DNA of 61,557 bases, taken from positions 1 to 61,557 of the forward strand of contig CAMBSK010000016.1 in NCBI GenBank assembly GCA_945870575.1. The letters run 5' to 3'. The notes below the pieces were generated by a model. That model ran no database searches. It was given only the letters and a program-made list of their open reading frames with translations, and was not told where the DNA came from. Both the position numbers and the translations under genes were made by a program. The stretch is from Bordetella parapertussis (GTDB lineage: Bacteria; Pseudomonadota; Gammaproteobacteria; Burkholderiales; Burkholderiaceae_C). Of this stretch, positions 52,077 to 60,979 are shown piece by piece. How positions within the stretch are numbered: the stretch's first letter is position 1; each line of letters starts with the position of its first letter.

Positions 52077-52892
52077 CTAGAAAAACGCCATGGTTCTGAC
52101 TTCTATGCTCTCTCTCTTTTGCGCGTCTGTAGCTGTGTCCGGGTGTTCGAACGCCGAATGCCCCATGAAGCGGCAGCGTCCGTCAACTTCAGAGTCATAG
52201 GTTTTCAGGATCAAGGCGTGGTTGGGTTCCATGAACGGGAAATACATCCAGCGGTGTTTGGGCGAGTAGCGCATGACATAGATTTCGCCGGTGCGTTCGC
52301 GGTATTTCAAGTCCATGCGCAACATGTCATCGGGTTCATGGGTGCTGGCGTCGCACATGGCCAAAGGCAATTCCTCAACCCGGCGGTAAAGCGGTTTCCA
52401 GACGTTGAAAAAAGCCACGCGCCGCTGAAGCAAGTCGTCGGCATCCTCGGGCACGATATCGCGCACGCGCTGCGGGCCGCTGATGACGGTGTAGTCGCTG
52501 TGCACCAGCAGCACGGCCGGGCGCTGCACCTCGGTTTGCGCTTTCAAATCTGAAGGCAGGCGTTTGCGGATGGTGTGGTCAAACACCACGACGCGCTTCG
52601 CCCCTGTATGCAACTTCACAAAATTAACCACTTGTTGGTAAAACACCTGTTTGATCAGGTCGTCGTGATCGAAATCTTTGAAGGAGGGATCGAATTCATG
52701 CAACTCGAACCCTTGTTTGTCAGCGCTGAACGAATTCAGTTGAGGCCAGCCGTCGTGAATATCCACTTCATGTGAATCGGTGCCGGGCGGATTGAGTTTT
52801 ACCTCAGGACCGGGATCGTAGAAGTAGTAATCCGGCGGTATGCCGTTGTCAACAGAGTATTTCAGCGTGGCGCGTACAGTGGTCGAAGACAT
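52077..52892 (-). CDS. CmcJ/NvfI-family putative Fe/2-oxoglutarate oxygenase (copy 1)
   Basis: A 271-residue paralogue of the next gene. It has the same layout: VFDHTIRKRLPS, VHSDYTVISGPQRVRDI (HxD motif), FNVWKPLYRRVEELPLAMCD, GEIYVMRYSPKHRWMYFPFM, and MGHSAFEHPD with the putative distal His. Clear similarity between the two suggests an ancient tandem duplication followed by divergence, possibly giving two consecutive oxidation steps or a heterodimer. It starts 17 bases after the GST stop. It may be iron-dependent, but this is inferred from the motif and the family. Confidence 0.85.
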   Translation of the reverse strand: MSSTTVRATLKYSVDNGIPPDYYFYDPGPEVKLNPPGTDSHEVDIHDGWPQLNSFSADKQGFELHEFDPSFKDFDHDDLIKQVFYQQVVNFVKLHTGAKRVVVFDHTIRKRLPSDLKAQTEVQRPAVLLVHSDYTVISGPQRVRDIVPEDADDLLQRRVAFFNVWKPLYRRVEELPLAMCDASTHEPDDMLRMDLKYRERTGEIYVMRYSPKHRWMYFPFMEPNHALILKTYDSEVDGRCRFMGHSAFEHPDTATDAQKRESIEVRTMAFF

Positions 52893-52909
52893 CGTCGTGG
52901 GTTCCGGTC

Positions 52910-53554
52910 TCAGTTAGGTTTCTGGGTGGTGAAGCCCTGGTAAATCATGGTTTTCTGCCAGCAGGGCAGGCCTTCAATGGCGGTGGTCAGCCAGCGCTTC
53001 AAGTGCCGGTGATTGTCCAGCGGCAGTTGTTGCCAGCCGTGCAAATGCATGGGAGCGGCAAGTGCGATATCTGCAATCGTCACATGGTCGCCGGCCACCC
53101 AGGTATGTTGCGACAAACGCTGATCAAGTATGGACGCGAGTTTGTGGAACTGTGCATCTTGCGCGGCAATGACCGCGGGGTCGGCTTCGCCGCCGAGCAA
53201 AGGTTTGACACAGTTTTCCACCAAGTAGACGTAGCAGCTGGGAAACCAGCTGGACGATTCCCAGAGCAACCAGCGGTTGATGTCGGCGCGGGTTTTCAAA
53301 TCCTTGGGGTAAGCCGCGTCGTTACCGGTTTTGTCGGCAGCATATTGAAGAATCGCATTTGATTCCCACAACACAAAATCGCCGTCGACCATGGTCGGCA
53401 AAGAGGAATTCGGATTGAGGGCCAGGTAAGCCGCTTCCTTTTGTTCCGCCTTGAAATAGTCCACGTGAACCAGCTCATATTTGGCACCGATTAAATCAAG
53501 ACCGGCTAATACTTTTTTACAGTTGACCGTGATCGGGTCTGCGAGAATTTTCAT
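52910..53554 (-). CDS. Glutathione S-transferase family protein
   Basis: A 214-residue cytosolic GST. The thioredoxin-like N-terminal domain holds the glutathione site (NPNSSLPTMVDGDFVLWESNAIL, with the cis-Pro in LPTM and the ES of the gamma-glutamyl pocket). The helical C-terminal domain contains VAGDHVTIADIALAAPM, the N-capping box. The residue at the usual catalytic position is in DPITVNCKKV, where Thr/Asn rather than Tyr or Cys occurs. AAGGAG precedes the ATG. It heads the operon with the two CmcJ-type genes, which suggests conjugation or isomerisation of the same compound. Confidence 0.9.
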   Translation of the reverse strand: MKILADPITVNCKKVLAGLDLIGAKYELVHVDYFKAEQKEAAYLALNPNSSLPTMVDGDFVLWESNAILQYAADKTGNDAAYPKDLKTRADINRWLLWESSSWFPSCYVYLVENCVKPLLGGEADPAVIAAQDAQFHKLASILDQRLSQHTWVAGDHVTIADIALAAPMHLHGWQQLPLDNHRHLKRWLTTAIEGLPCWQKTMIYQGFTTQKPN

Positions 53555-53660
53555 AGTGTCTCCTTGGTTGTTTTGGGGATGAGCGCAAAGTCAGTATATG
53601 GATTGACCCATGTTCTGATAACTGTTGTAATGCGAACAGATTGTCTTCAAATTGGAAACG

Positions 53661-54614
53661 ATGATCCCCTCCGAACGCCAGCAAAGACCTATTTCCACCG
53701 ACATGCTGACCGCTTTTGTGCACGTGGCGCAATCGCGAAGCGTGAGCAATGCCGCTGCCGCGCTGGGCGTGGGCAAGGGCTTGATCAGCAAACGCATCGC
53801 TCAGTTGGAAGAAAAGCTGGGCATTATTTTGTTCAGCCGCAGCAGCCGCAAAATTGTCCTAACCCCGGCAGGTGAGGCCTATCTGGCTTACGCGCAGCGG
53901 GCTTTGAATGAAATCGCCGGGGGGCTGGAGCGGGTGCGGGCACTCAAATCCGAACTTACCGGTAGCTTGCGGTTGACAGCCCCGGTGTCGTGGGGGCAGA
54001 GGGTGCTGGCGCGGCATTTGCCGTCGTTTCTCAAATTGCACCCGGCGGTGGAAATCGAATTGATACTGTCTGACAGGATCATGGACCTGGCTGCCGAGCG
54101 CATGGACATTGCCTTCAGATGGTCGGCCACGGCAACCGGTGAATTGAAAAACACGCCCATTATTTCCGTGCCTTGGTTGTTGACCGCGTCTCCTGAATAC
54201 CTGGCTGCGCACGACATGCCGCAGACACCGCCCGAGTTGTCCAGACACAGCTGTTTGTATTACCGGCGCGACAGCAGCGACGACAACTGGGTGCTCAGTT
54301 GTCACCGCGTGCAGCCTGAGCGGGTGCAGGAAAAAATTCCGGTCAGGGTCAGCACCCGTTATGCGGTGGACAACGCAGAGGCCGTGCTCCACGCGGCGGT
54401 CGCCGGGCTGGGGATTGCACTGTTGCCGGATTATTTGTGTGAAACATCGCTGAGAGATGGCAGCCTGATCAGGGTATTGCCCGAATGGACGCCACTGACC
54501 AAATTCGGCTCGCAGATCGTGGCGCTGATCACGCCCGAGCGCATGAATTTTTTGCGCAACAAAGCTTTGCTGGATTTTTTACTGGCCGCCGTGGAGAAAG
54601 AAGCGGCGACATAA
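53661..54614 (+). CDS. LysR-family transcriptional regulator
   Basis: A 317-residue LysR regulator of the group with short LysR_substrate sensor domains (TM_LTTR/DmlR-like). The winged HTH is TAFVHVAQSRSVSNAAAALG and VGKGLISKRIAQLEEKLG, and the sensor domain starts at about 95 (LTGSLRLTAPVSWGQRVLA). The ATG at 53661 has a GGAA five bases upstream; a TTG at 53652 would add three residues. It diverges from the GST operon over 106 bases. In that gap TGTTC (53611-53615) and GAACA (53634-53638) form an interrupted dyad that could be its binding site. It is probably the regulator of the GST/CmcJ operon. Confidence 0.9.
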   Translation: MIPSERQQRPISTDMLTAFVHVAQSRSVSNAAAALGVGKGLISKRIAQLEEKLGIILFSRSSRKIVLTPAGEAYLAYAQRALNEIAGGLERVRALKSELTGSLRLTAPVSWGQRVLARHLPSFLKLHPAVEIELILSDRIMDLAAERMDIAFRWSATATGELKNTPIISVPWLLTASPEYLAAHDMPQTPPELSRHSCLYYRRDSSDDNWVLSCHRVQPERVQEKIPVRVSTRYAVDNAEAVLHAAVAGLGIALLPDYLCETSLRDGSLIRVLPEWTPLTKFGSQIVALITPERMNFLRNKALLDFLLAAVEKEAAT

Positions 54615-54655
54615 GCCTATTGCTTGAAGGGAAATTTTCTAAATTAACAAAGATT

Positions 54656-54697
54656 GACTAAACTCGTCATTATTCAATCAAACAATGGAGTTTAGTC
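54656..54697 (+). promoter_or_regulatory. 10-bp inverted repeat covering the ribosome site of the betaine-type SBP gene
   Basis: GACTAAACTC (54656-54665) and GAGTTTAGTC (54688-54697) are perfect complements 22 bases apart, and the right arm ends exactly at the ATG. The GGAG ribosome site at 54687-54690 lies partly in that arm. If transcribed, the hairpin would hide the site; if DNA is bound, it could be an operator over a TTGACT -35-like word. Only the repeat itself is certain. Confidence 0.5.
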
Positions 54698-55552
54698 ATG
54701 AAAATTATGCGTTCTCTGGTTTTTTTCTCGATCTTGCTCCCCTTATTGGTAACAGCTGAATCCATCAAGCTGGGACAGGTGTCCTTGTCCTTTTACGCAG
54801 TCACTGGAGGCATAGTCCAGCACGTGTTGGAAAAAGAGGGATACACCGTCGAAGTGATTGAAGGTTCGCATGCCGATATTTATCCTAAGGTTGGTTCAGG
54901 TGAGGTGGACATACTTGCTGCGTCATGGCTTCCCAACGCGCATGCGGTTTTATACAAAAAAGTGGAAGCCAGCACATTCAAATTAGCCAAGCTCTATGAC
55001 GATGCTCGTCTGTACTGGACGGTTCCAGCCTACGTTCCGGCTCAAGAGGTTTCCTCAATTGAAGATCTGCTGAAACCTTCAGTCAAGTCCCGCATGCCGT
55101 CGACTATCGTCTCACTGCCTGAATCCACTGGTTTGACGATTTTGGGTCTTGAGGTGCTCAAGAGTTACGGTCTTGATGCCGCAGGCTATCAATTGCAAGC
55201 CGCTCCCCCGGGTACTTGGATCGGTACATTTAAAACCGCCTATGAAGCAGGGAACTGGGTGGTGTTTCCATTGTGGCAACCTCAATGGATAAATTCCGTC
55301 TATGAATTGCGTGTGCTGGAAGATCCCAAGCGTATTTTTGGTACAGACAGCGCATATCTGATAGCCAATCAGCAACTAAAGTCGAAATTGTCACCTCGTA
55401 CGCTTGCCTATCTGAGTAATATCCGCTTGTCGATTGCGGCGATCACAGAAATGGATAAATCTATGAATGTGGAAAAAATATCAGCGCGTCAAGCCGCAGA
55501 ACGCTGGATCGCCGCTAACCCGCAGCAGGTTGACAGCTGGCGACCGAATTGA
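54698..55552 (+). CDS. Glycine betaine/choline-type substrate-binding protein (OpuAC)
   Basis: A 284-residue periplasmic binding protein with an N-terminal signal peptide (MRSLVFFSILLPLLVTAES, cleaved near residue 20). The OpuAC/ProX fold appears as IKLGQVSLSFYAVTGGIVQH, EVIEGSHADIYPKVGSGEVD, AASWLPNAHAV and, later, VVFPLWQPQWINSVYELRVL, whose Trp residues are of the kind that form the quaternary-ammonium cage in this family. No permease or ATPase gene is nearby, so it is an orphan binding protein. It may serve a transporter encoded elsewhere or a sensor. Confidence 0.88.
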   Translation: MKIMRSLVFFSILLPLLVTAESIKLGQVSLSFYAVTGGIVQHVLEKEGYTVEVIEGSHADIYPKVGSGEVDILAASWLPNAHAVLYKKVEASTFKLAKLYDDARLYWTVPAYVPAQEVSSIEDLLKPSVKSRMPSTIVSLPESTGLTILGLEVLKSYGLDAAGYQLQAAPPGTWIGTFKTAYEAGNWVVFPLWQPQWINSVYELRVLEDPKRIFGTDSAYLIANQQLKSKLSPRTLAYLSNIRLSIAAITEMDKSMNVEKISARQAAERWIAANPQQVDSWRPN

Positions 55553-55622
55553 TACCTTGGTAAGTTATCCCTCGCCTGCCACTGCAAGCAACCAGCTATT
55601 TAATTAAATTTAGTTAACCGCC

Positions 55623-56606
55623 TCAATCCAGCGAAATCCCTTGCCGCTTGATCAGCTTGTGCCAGATGGCTGTTTCAGCGCGTATCAGATCGGCATATTG
55701 CTGCGGCGTATTCGCCACCGGCTCGATACCGAAGTCGATCAGTTTTTGCCGTATGGCGGGTTGGTTGATGGCTTCGGCGATTTGCTTTTGCAAAGCGTTG
55801 ATCACCCCGGGCGGTGTGCCCGCAGGAGCGACGATGCCAACTTGTGCCGATGCTTCTACATTTTTAATGCCCAGTTCGGCAAACGTAGGTACATCGGGCA
55901 GTTGCGGGAGGCGCACCGAGTTGGCCACGGCCAGCGCGCGAATCTTGCCGCTTTTGATGAAGCCGTTGCCTGCGGCCAGGTCGACCATCATGGCGGGAAT
56001 CTGGCCACTGGCCAGATCGGACAAGGCGGGTGCCGCGCCTTTATAAGGAATGTGCACCATGAACAAACCGGCTTGTACTTTGAGCAATTCCATGGCCAGG
56101 TGGTGCGGGCTGCCGGCCCCGGCCGAGCCGAAATTCACGCTGCCGGGTTTGGCTTTGGCCTTGGCGATGAAGTCTTTGGCGTCCTTAGCGTCAGACGCCG
56201 GGCCGACCACCAGCACCATGGGAAATCTGCCCATCAGCGTGACCGGCGCTAAGTCTTTGTCGGGGTTGTAGGACAGCTTGGCGTACAAAGCGGTGTTGAA
56301 CACCAGCGTGCCGTTGTCGGCCGACATGATGGTGTAGCCGTCAGGGGCGGAGCGCGCCAATTCAGAGGCCGCGATGGCAGTATTGCCGCCGGGCTTGTTG
56401 TCGACCAGGATGGATTGTTTGATTTGCGTGGACAGTTGCTGGCTCAGGGTGCGGGCCAGAAAATCTGAGCCGCCGCCGGCCGGGTAGGGCACCAGCCAGC
56501 GTATGGTTTTAGACGGGTAGGCGGTGTTTTGCGCCAGGGCGTGAGGGGCCATGACAGCCAGCGTTGCCAGGGAAAAAAGACCGAGGGCTTGACGGCGTTC
56601 AAACAT
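55623..56606 (-). CDS. Bug-family tripartite tricarboxylate transporter binding protein
   Basis: A 327-residue periplasmic receptor. The signal peptide is RRQALGLFSLATLAVMAPHA followed by LAQN. The Bug pattern is visible in YPSKTIRWLVPYPAGGGSDFLARTL (start of the mature protein), VDNKPGGNTAIAASELARS, and the second lobe FGSAGAGSPHHLAMELL. Bug proteins are greatly expanded in Burkholderiales and most are orphans, as here, since no TctA/TctB genes are adjacent. Ligands include carboxylates, so its substrate cannot be set. Confidence 0.92.
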   Translation of the reverse strand: MFERRQALGLFSLATLAVMAPHALAQNTAYPSKTIRWLVPYPAGGGSDFLARTLSQQLSTQIKQSILVDNKPGGNTAIAASELARSAPDGYTIMSADNGTLVFNTALYAKLSYNPDKDLAPVTLMGRFPMVLVVGPASDAKDAKDFIAKAKAKPGSVNFGSAGAGSPHHLAMELLKVQAGLFMVHIPYKGAAPALSDLASGQIPAMMVDLAAGNGFIKSGKIRALAVANSVRLPQLPDVPTFAELGIKNVEASAQVGIVAPAGTPPGVINALQKQIAEAINQPAIRQKLIDFGIEPVANTPQQYADLIRAETAIWHKLIKRQGISLD

Positions 56607-56709
56607 GTGTGTTCCTTATGGTGCGGGGGAAATCTGCTGATGTCTGAGCCCGGTGCTAAACCATTTTAGGGCGTAATAAACTCGCAGCATCCCAATGAAA
56701 GGCGAGTTC

Positions 56710-59043
56710 ATGGCTGCTGAATCAAGCGCTTGTCCGGTTGACCACCGGGCCTTATCCGGCGCCGTGGCAGCTGAGGGTTGCCCTGTGAGCGCCCGGGCCG
56801 CCGACTTTAATCCGTTTGAACAAGCTTATTTGCAAGACCCGCCCGAGTATGTGCGCTGGGCGCGCGAACAAGAACCGGTGTTCTTCAGCCCGCAACTCGG
56901 GTACTGGGTGGTCACGCGTTACGACGACATCAAAGCCATTTTCCGTGACCACGCCAATTTCAGTCCGGCCAATGCGCTGGAAAAAATCACGCCGCCCGGC
57001 CAAGCCGTCCTTGAAGTGCTGGCTTCCTACAACTACGCCATGGGCAGGACCCTGGTCAACGAGGACGAACCGGCGCACATGGCCAGACGCCGTTTGCTGC
57101 TCGAGCCCTTCACGCCTGAAGCCCTGAAGCTGCACGAGCCTATGGTCAGGCAACTCGCCCGCGAGTATGTGGATCGTTTCATCAATGACGGCAAAGCCGA
57201 TCTGGTCGAGCACATGCTGTGGGAGGTGACGCTGACCATTGCCTTGCATTTTCTGGGTGTGGACGAAGAAGACATGCCCATGTTGCGCCAGTATTCGATC
57301 GCCCACACGGTCAATACCTGGGGCCGCCCGGACGAACACGAGCAATTGAAAGTGGCGCACGCGGTCGGTAATTTCTGGCAACTGGCCGGTCGCATTCTGG
57401 AGAAGATGCGGCGCGACCCCAGCGGCCCGGGTTGGATGAAGTTCGGCATACGCATGCAAGCCGATCACCCGGAGGTGGTCACCGATTCGTATTTGCATTC
57501 CATGATGATGGCAGGCATTGTGGCTGCGCACGAGACCACTGCCAATGCCACAGCGAACGCCTTGAAATTGCTGTTGCAACACCCCAGTGCGTGGCAGGAC
57601 ATAGCCGCTGACCCTTCGCTGATTCCCAACGCCGTCGAGGAGTGTTTGCGTTTTTCCGGCTCCATCATTTCTTGGCGGCGCATTGCTTTGCAACCGGTGA
57701 AAGTCGGCGGTCTTGATTTACCTGCGGGCACGAAATTTTTGATGCTGATGACTTCGGCCAATCATGATGAACAGCATTTTCCGAATGCAGACTTGCTGGA
57801 TATTCACCGTGACAACGCCGCAGACCATTTGTCATTCGGTTACGGCGCACACCAGTGCATGGGCAAAAACCTGGCGCGCATGGAGTTGCAAGTGTTTTTG
57901 CAAGAGTTGTCGCAACGCCTGCCGCATCTGAAATTGCAACAGCAAACCTTTAGCTATTTGTCCAATATGTCGTTTCGCGGGCCGGAACACCTGCTGGTCG
58001 AATGGGACCCTGCCGCCAATCCCGAACGGCGTGACCCAGGTGTGCTGCAACAAAGGCATGCGGTTCGCATCGGCGAATCCACGCGCCAAAGCCTGAGCCG
58101 CGCCGTGCGTGTAGAGCACATTCAAACGCTGGCGCGCGATATTGTTGGCCTGACATTGAGCGCCGCAGACGGGAAGGCGTTTGCGCCTTGGACACCGGGT
58201 TCGCACATCGATGTCGATTGCGGTGACACGGGCTTGTCTCGCCAGTATTCGCTGTGCGGCGATCCGGCAGACCGCATGCGTTTGCAGATTGCGGTGTTGA
58301 AAGACCCGCAGAGTCGCGGCGGCTCAGTCTGGTTACACGACAAGCTCGCGGCGGGAGACCTGCTGCATATGCGCGGCCCGCGCAACCATTTCCGTTTCGA
58401 TGACACCGCCAAGCGCGCGGTGTTCGTGGCTGGCGGTATAGGCGTGACGCCGGTGCTGGCCATGGCGCGCCAGGCTTTGCAACTCGGCATGGATTACGTG
58501 TTCCATTACAGCGCACGCTCTCGAGGACACATGGCATTTGTGGATGAATTGCAAGCTTTGCACGGCCATCGTTTGCAGTTGCACCTCAGCAGTGAGGGCA
58601 CGCGCGCCGACTATGTGGCTTTGCTAACTGCATCTGAATCAGGCACGCAGGTGTATGCCTGCGGTCCTCAAGCCTTGTTGCAAGCGATTGAATCCGCGTG
58701 CGATGGTGTGCAAGGCGTGACGCTCAAGCTCGAATACTTTCAGGCCCAAGCCGCCGTACTCGATCCCGCCAAAGAGCAGGCTTTTGAGATCGAACTCAAA
58801 GACTCCGGACTGCTGCTCACGGTAGCGGCTGACCGCACGGTGATGGAGACTTTGCGCGCCGCCAACATCGACGTGCAAAGCGATTGCGGCGAGGGCTTGT
58901 GCGGCTCTTGCGAGGTGCGGGTGCTGGCCGGCAAGGTAGACCACCGCGATCTGGTGTTGACGGCGGCCGAGCGCGCGCTGCATTCAAAAATGATGGTTTG
59001 CTGCTCGCGTGCGATAGGCGGGCGATTGGTGCTGGAGCTATAA
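56710..59043 (+). CDS. Self-sufficient cytochrome P450 with PFOR-type reductase (CYP116B-like)
   Basis: A 777-residue fusion in the order P450, FMN reductase, [2Fe-2S] ferredoxin, as in CYP116B enzymes. The P450 domain (about 20-460) has the I-helix GIVAAHETTANATANAL, the ExxR-type segment NAVEECLRFSG, and the heme loop LSFGYGAHQCMGKNLARM with ligand C383. The reductase shows SRQYSLCGDPADR for flavin and FVAGGIGVTPVLAMARQAL for NAD(P)H. The ferredoxin end has CGEGLCGSC and a later VCCS for the cluster. The ATG at 56710 has AAGGCGAG upstream, whereas the ATG at 56695 lacks one. Electrons pass from NAD(P)H to heme within one chain; relatives hydroxylate aromatics, alkanes or thiocarbamates. Confidence 0.93.
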   Translation: MAAESSACPVDHRALSGAVAAEGCPVSARAADFNPFEQAYLQDPPEYVRWAREQEPVFFSPQLGYWVVTRYDDIKAIFRDHANFSPANALEKITPPGQAVLEVLASYNYAMGRTLVNEDEPAHMARRRLLLEPFTPEALKLHEPMVRQLAREYVDRFINDGKADLVEHMLWEVTLTIALHFLGVDEEDMPMLRQYSIAHTVNTWGRPDEHEQLKVAHAVGNFWQLAGRILEKMRRDPSGPGWMKFGIRMQADHPEVVTDSYLHSMMMAGIVAAHETTANATANALKLLLQHPSAWQDIAADPSLIPNAVEECLRFSGSIISWRRIALQPVKVGGLDLPAGTKFLMLMTSANHDEQHFPNADLLDIHRDNAADHLSFGYGAHQCMGKNLARMELQVFLQELSQRLPHLKLQQQTFSYLSNMSFRGPEHLLVEWDPAANPERRDPGVLQQRHAVRIGESTRQSLSRAVRVEHIQTLARDIVGLTLSAADGKAFAPWTPGSHIDVDCGDTGLSRQYSLCGDPADRMRLQIAVLKDPQSRGGSVWLHDKLAAGDLLHMRGPRNHFRFDDTAKRAVFVAGGIGVTPVLAMARQALQLGMDYVFHYSARSRGHMAFVDELQALHGHRLQLHLSSEGTRADYVALLTASESGTQVYACGPQALLQAIESACDGVQGVTLKLEYFQAQAAVLDPAKEQAFEIELKDSGLLLTVAADRTVMETLRAANIDVQSDCGEGLCGSCEVRVLAGKVDHRDLVLTAAERALHSKMMVCCSRAIGGRLVLEL

Positions 59044-59268
59044 CTTTTTTTTCTGAGTTCTAAATGTCACATCCAACTATGAATGAATTACCCTGATTAA
59101 ACCCCTTTGTGCGTACACACCCGGCATTTGTTTGCTTTTACGGCAGCTTTGCCCAAAGCTTCATTTATGCGAAGTACCTGGCTATGCAGATCAGTCGAAG
59201 CTTTAACGCTGCGGTTTGATCAAACGGCTTCAACGTCTTGCAGTTACAGTTTACGGCGCATTCAAGTG

Positions 59269-60324
59269 TTAAATCGGCAGGATTTTGGCTTGCCGGTATT
59301 GATCCCATAGCTTGAAAAACATTTGCCCGGTGTCGGCAAATTCATAAAAACCGAACTGTCTGCATTTGCCAGTGTCGGAGATGATGTCGAATTCAGGCGT
59401 GAACACAAAATCACCGTAGGGCCAGGAGACCACATCTTCATAACGGTTCGCTACCAGCCCGTGACGCTGAACAATGCGGTCCCAGACCGGTGCTTTGTCG
59501 GCCATTATCCGGGTCAGGTTGATTTGACGGCGCGTCCCGGTCTGCATGCCCCAATAAGCTGCGATCTGCGGCCACAGGTTTTCCCAGCGGATCAAGTCGC
59601 CGTTGGTGATGTTGAACGCCTGGTTGGCGCAGCGCGCATCGGTGGCCATCCAGACCATGGCCTTGGCCAGCAGCGTGGCATCGGTGGCCTGGTACAGCGC
59701 GTGCCAGTTGCCGGGCGTGCCCGGGTGTTGCAGCGGCAAACCGAGTTCACGCGAAATCACCGCATACATGGCAATCACCAGCGGCAGGTTCATGGGGTTG
59801 CCTATGCCGAAACCGCTGATGGCGTGTGGCCGAACTGAAGAACAAGTCCAATGCGCAGCGGTAGATTTTTCAAGCAACCAATCCCATTGGTTGTAATAAA
59901 AATTCGGCGGCATGTGCCTGGGGTCGTCTTCTTTGGCTGGTGTTTTGAACGCGCCGAGGTGATTGCCGTACCACTTGGTGCCGTGCACCACATGCACGTG
60001 TTGCAGGTCTTCGGCCTCAGGCTCTAGCGCCTGAATCAGGTTGACCAGCATGGCAGTGTTGTCGTTCACCCAGGCGTTGCTGTCGGCGCGCTCCACATAG
60101 GCGGCGTGAAACACATGAGTCACTGCGCTGAGCAAATGCGCCTTGCTGCGGCAGTCCTGCGGGTCTAGCAAATCGATGGCGATATGCGTGTAGCGGCCGG
60201 GCGCATCCGGCGGTCTGCGCGACACTGCAATCACATTCCAGTCTGTATTCATTCCGAGGTGCGACAGCAGATTGCGCCCGACCACGCCGGTAGCGCCTGC
60301 TACCAGCGCTGTTTTTTGACTCAT
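59269..60324 (-). CDS. PRISE-like SDR (progesterone 5-beta-reductase/iridoid synthase type)
   Basis: A 351-residue atypical extended SDR. The Rossmann motif is LVAGATGVVGRNLLSHL near residues 8-24, followed by VIAVSRRPPDAP (NADP-type Arg). The family's catalytic Lys and Tyr are suggested by VHGTKWYGNHLG near 113-124 and NFYYNQWDWLLE near 141-152, which correspond to the conserved Lys and FYY motif of PRISE enzymes that reduce activated C=C bonds. Further parts are SSVRPHAISGFG and FNITNGDLIRWENLWPQIA. It overlaps the EthD-like gene by four bases and ends facing the P450 gene. Confidence 0.87.
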   Translation of the reverse strand: MSQKTALVAGATGVVGRNLLSHLGMNTDWNVIAVSRRPPDAPGRYTHIAIDLLDPQDCRSKAHLLSAVTHVFHAAYVERADSNAWVNDNTAMLVNLIQALEPEAEDLQHVHVVHGTKWYGNHLGAFKTPAKEDDPRHMPPNFYYNQWDWLLEKSTAAHWTCSSVRPHAISGFGIGNPMNLPLVIAMYAVISRELGLPLQHPGTPGNWHALYQATDATLLAKAMVWMATDARCANQAFNITNGDLIRWENLWPQIAAYWGMQTGTRRQINLTRIMADKAPVWDRIVQRHGLVANRYEDVVSWPYGDFVFTPEFDIISDTGKCRQFGFYEFADTGQMFFKLWDQYRQAKILPI

Positions 60325-60965
60325 GACTTCATCTCCTTCAATAAGCGGTAGCGTCCGCCTTGCGCCGCCAACAAAGGCAATCCATGCGCCAGCGCCTGTG
60401 CCTGCGTGTCCGGCAGTTCATCGCCGGTGTTTGTCGCCCATTCGAGCAACCAGACCGCAGTCCAAGCCTGATCGGCTGCGCCGCGCAACTGCGCTTCGGC
60501 AGTGGCGTTCACAGACACAGCTTGATCCGGTTGATGCAGCAGGCGCAGGCGTTGAAACAAGGGGTGCAATGACCAGTTGTGAATCAAAGTGTCAGCAACA
60601 GCGCCAGCTACCTGGTTTGGCATCACCAAGATATCCAGCACACCGCCGCAACCTTGACCGACATCGGCTTGCTGCTCTAAACCGCTGCGCACCATGCGTC
60701 TGAAATGCGGCATCACAGCGCGGGTCAATTCGCTGGGTTGCGCCAATCGTTCAAGGTAGGCGGGGCTGTGTAACACCGCCATATTGTCAAGCTCGTAGAG
60801 TGCCGCCCAGCCGTGAGATGCTTTGACAGCGGCATAGCGGCGCGCATTGGTAAAGCCGGGTAAGGCCAGCCGTTCCGCCAGGTGTTCGGTCTGGTACCAA
60901 TGGTCAAACTGAGTTTGAGCCTGGTCTGCGATGTCATTGCAAATGAGTAGGCAGGCGGGGTTCAT
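60321..60965 (-). CDS. EthD/Dabb-like protein of unknown function
   Basis: A 214-residue protein with a dimeric alpha-beta barrel look at the N-terminus: ICNDIADQAQTQFDHWYQTE, then HLAERLALPGFTNARRYAAV, the D-x-WY-x-EH...PGF...RRY pattern of EthD-like proteins. The second half is a divergent partial repeat (about residues 105-210), as in two-domain EthD relatives. EthD-like proteins help P450 or ring-oxidation systems, but the sequence gives no reaction. The gene overlaps the PRISE-like gene and follows the desaturase gene by 14 bases. Confidence 0.65.
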   Translation of the reverse strand: MNPACLLICNDIADQAQTQFDHWYQTEHLAERLALPGFTNARRYAAVKASHGWAALYELDNMAVLHSPAYLERLAQPSELTRAVMPHFRRMVRSGLEQQADVGQGCGGVLDILVMPNQVAGAVADTLIHNWSLHPLFQRLRLLHQPDQAVSVNATAEAQLRGAADQAWTAVWLLEWATNTGDELPDTQAQALAHGLPLLAAQGGRYRLLKEMKS

Positions 60966-60979
60966 GCTGGATTACATAT

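Noticed and set aside
59044..59268. Possible small gene between the P450 and the PRISE-like gene (for example 59107-59310 on the plus strand)
   Set aside because: No family resemblance or ribosome site, and it overlaps the end of the PRISE-like gene. A minus-strand piece ending with CRVCTH was also noted but has no start.
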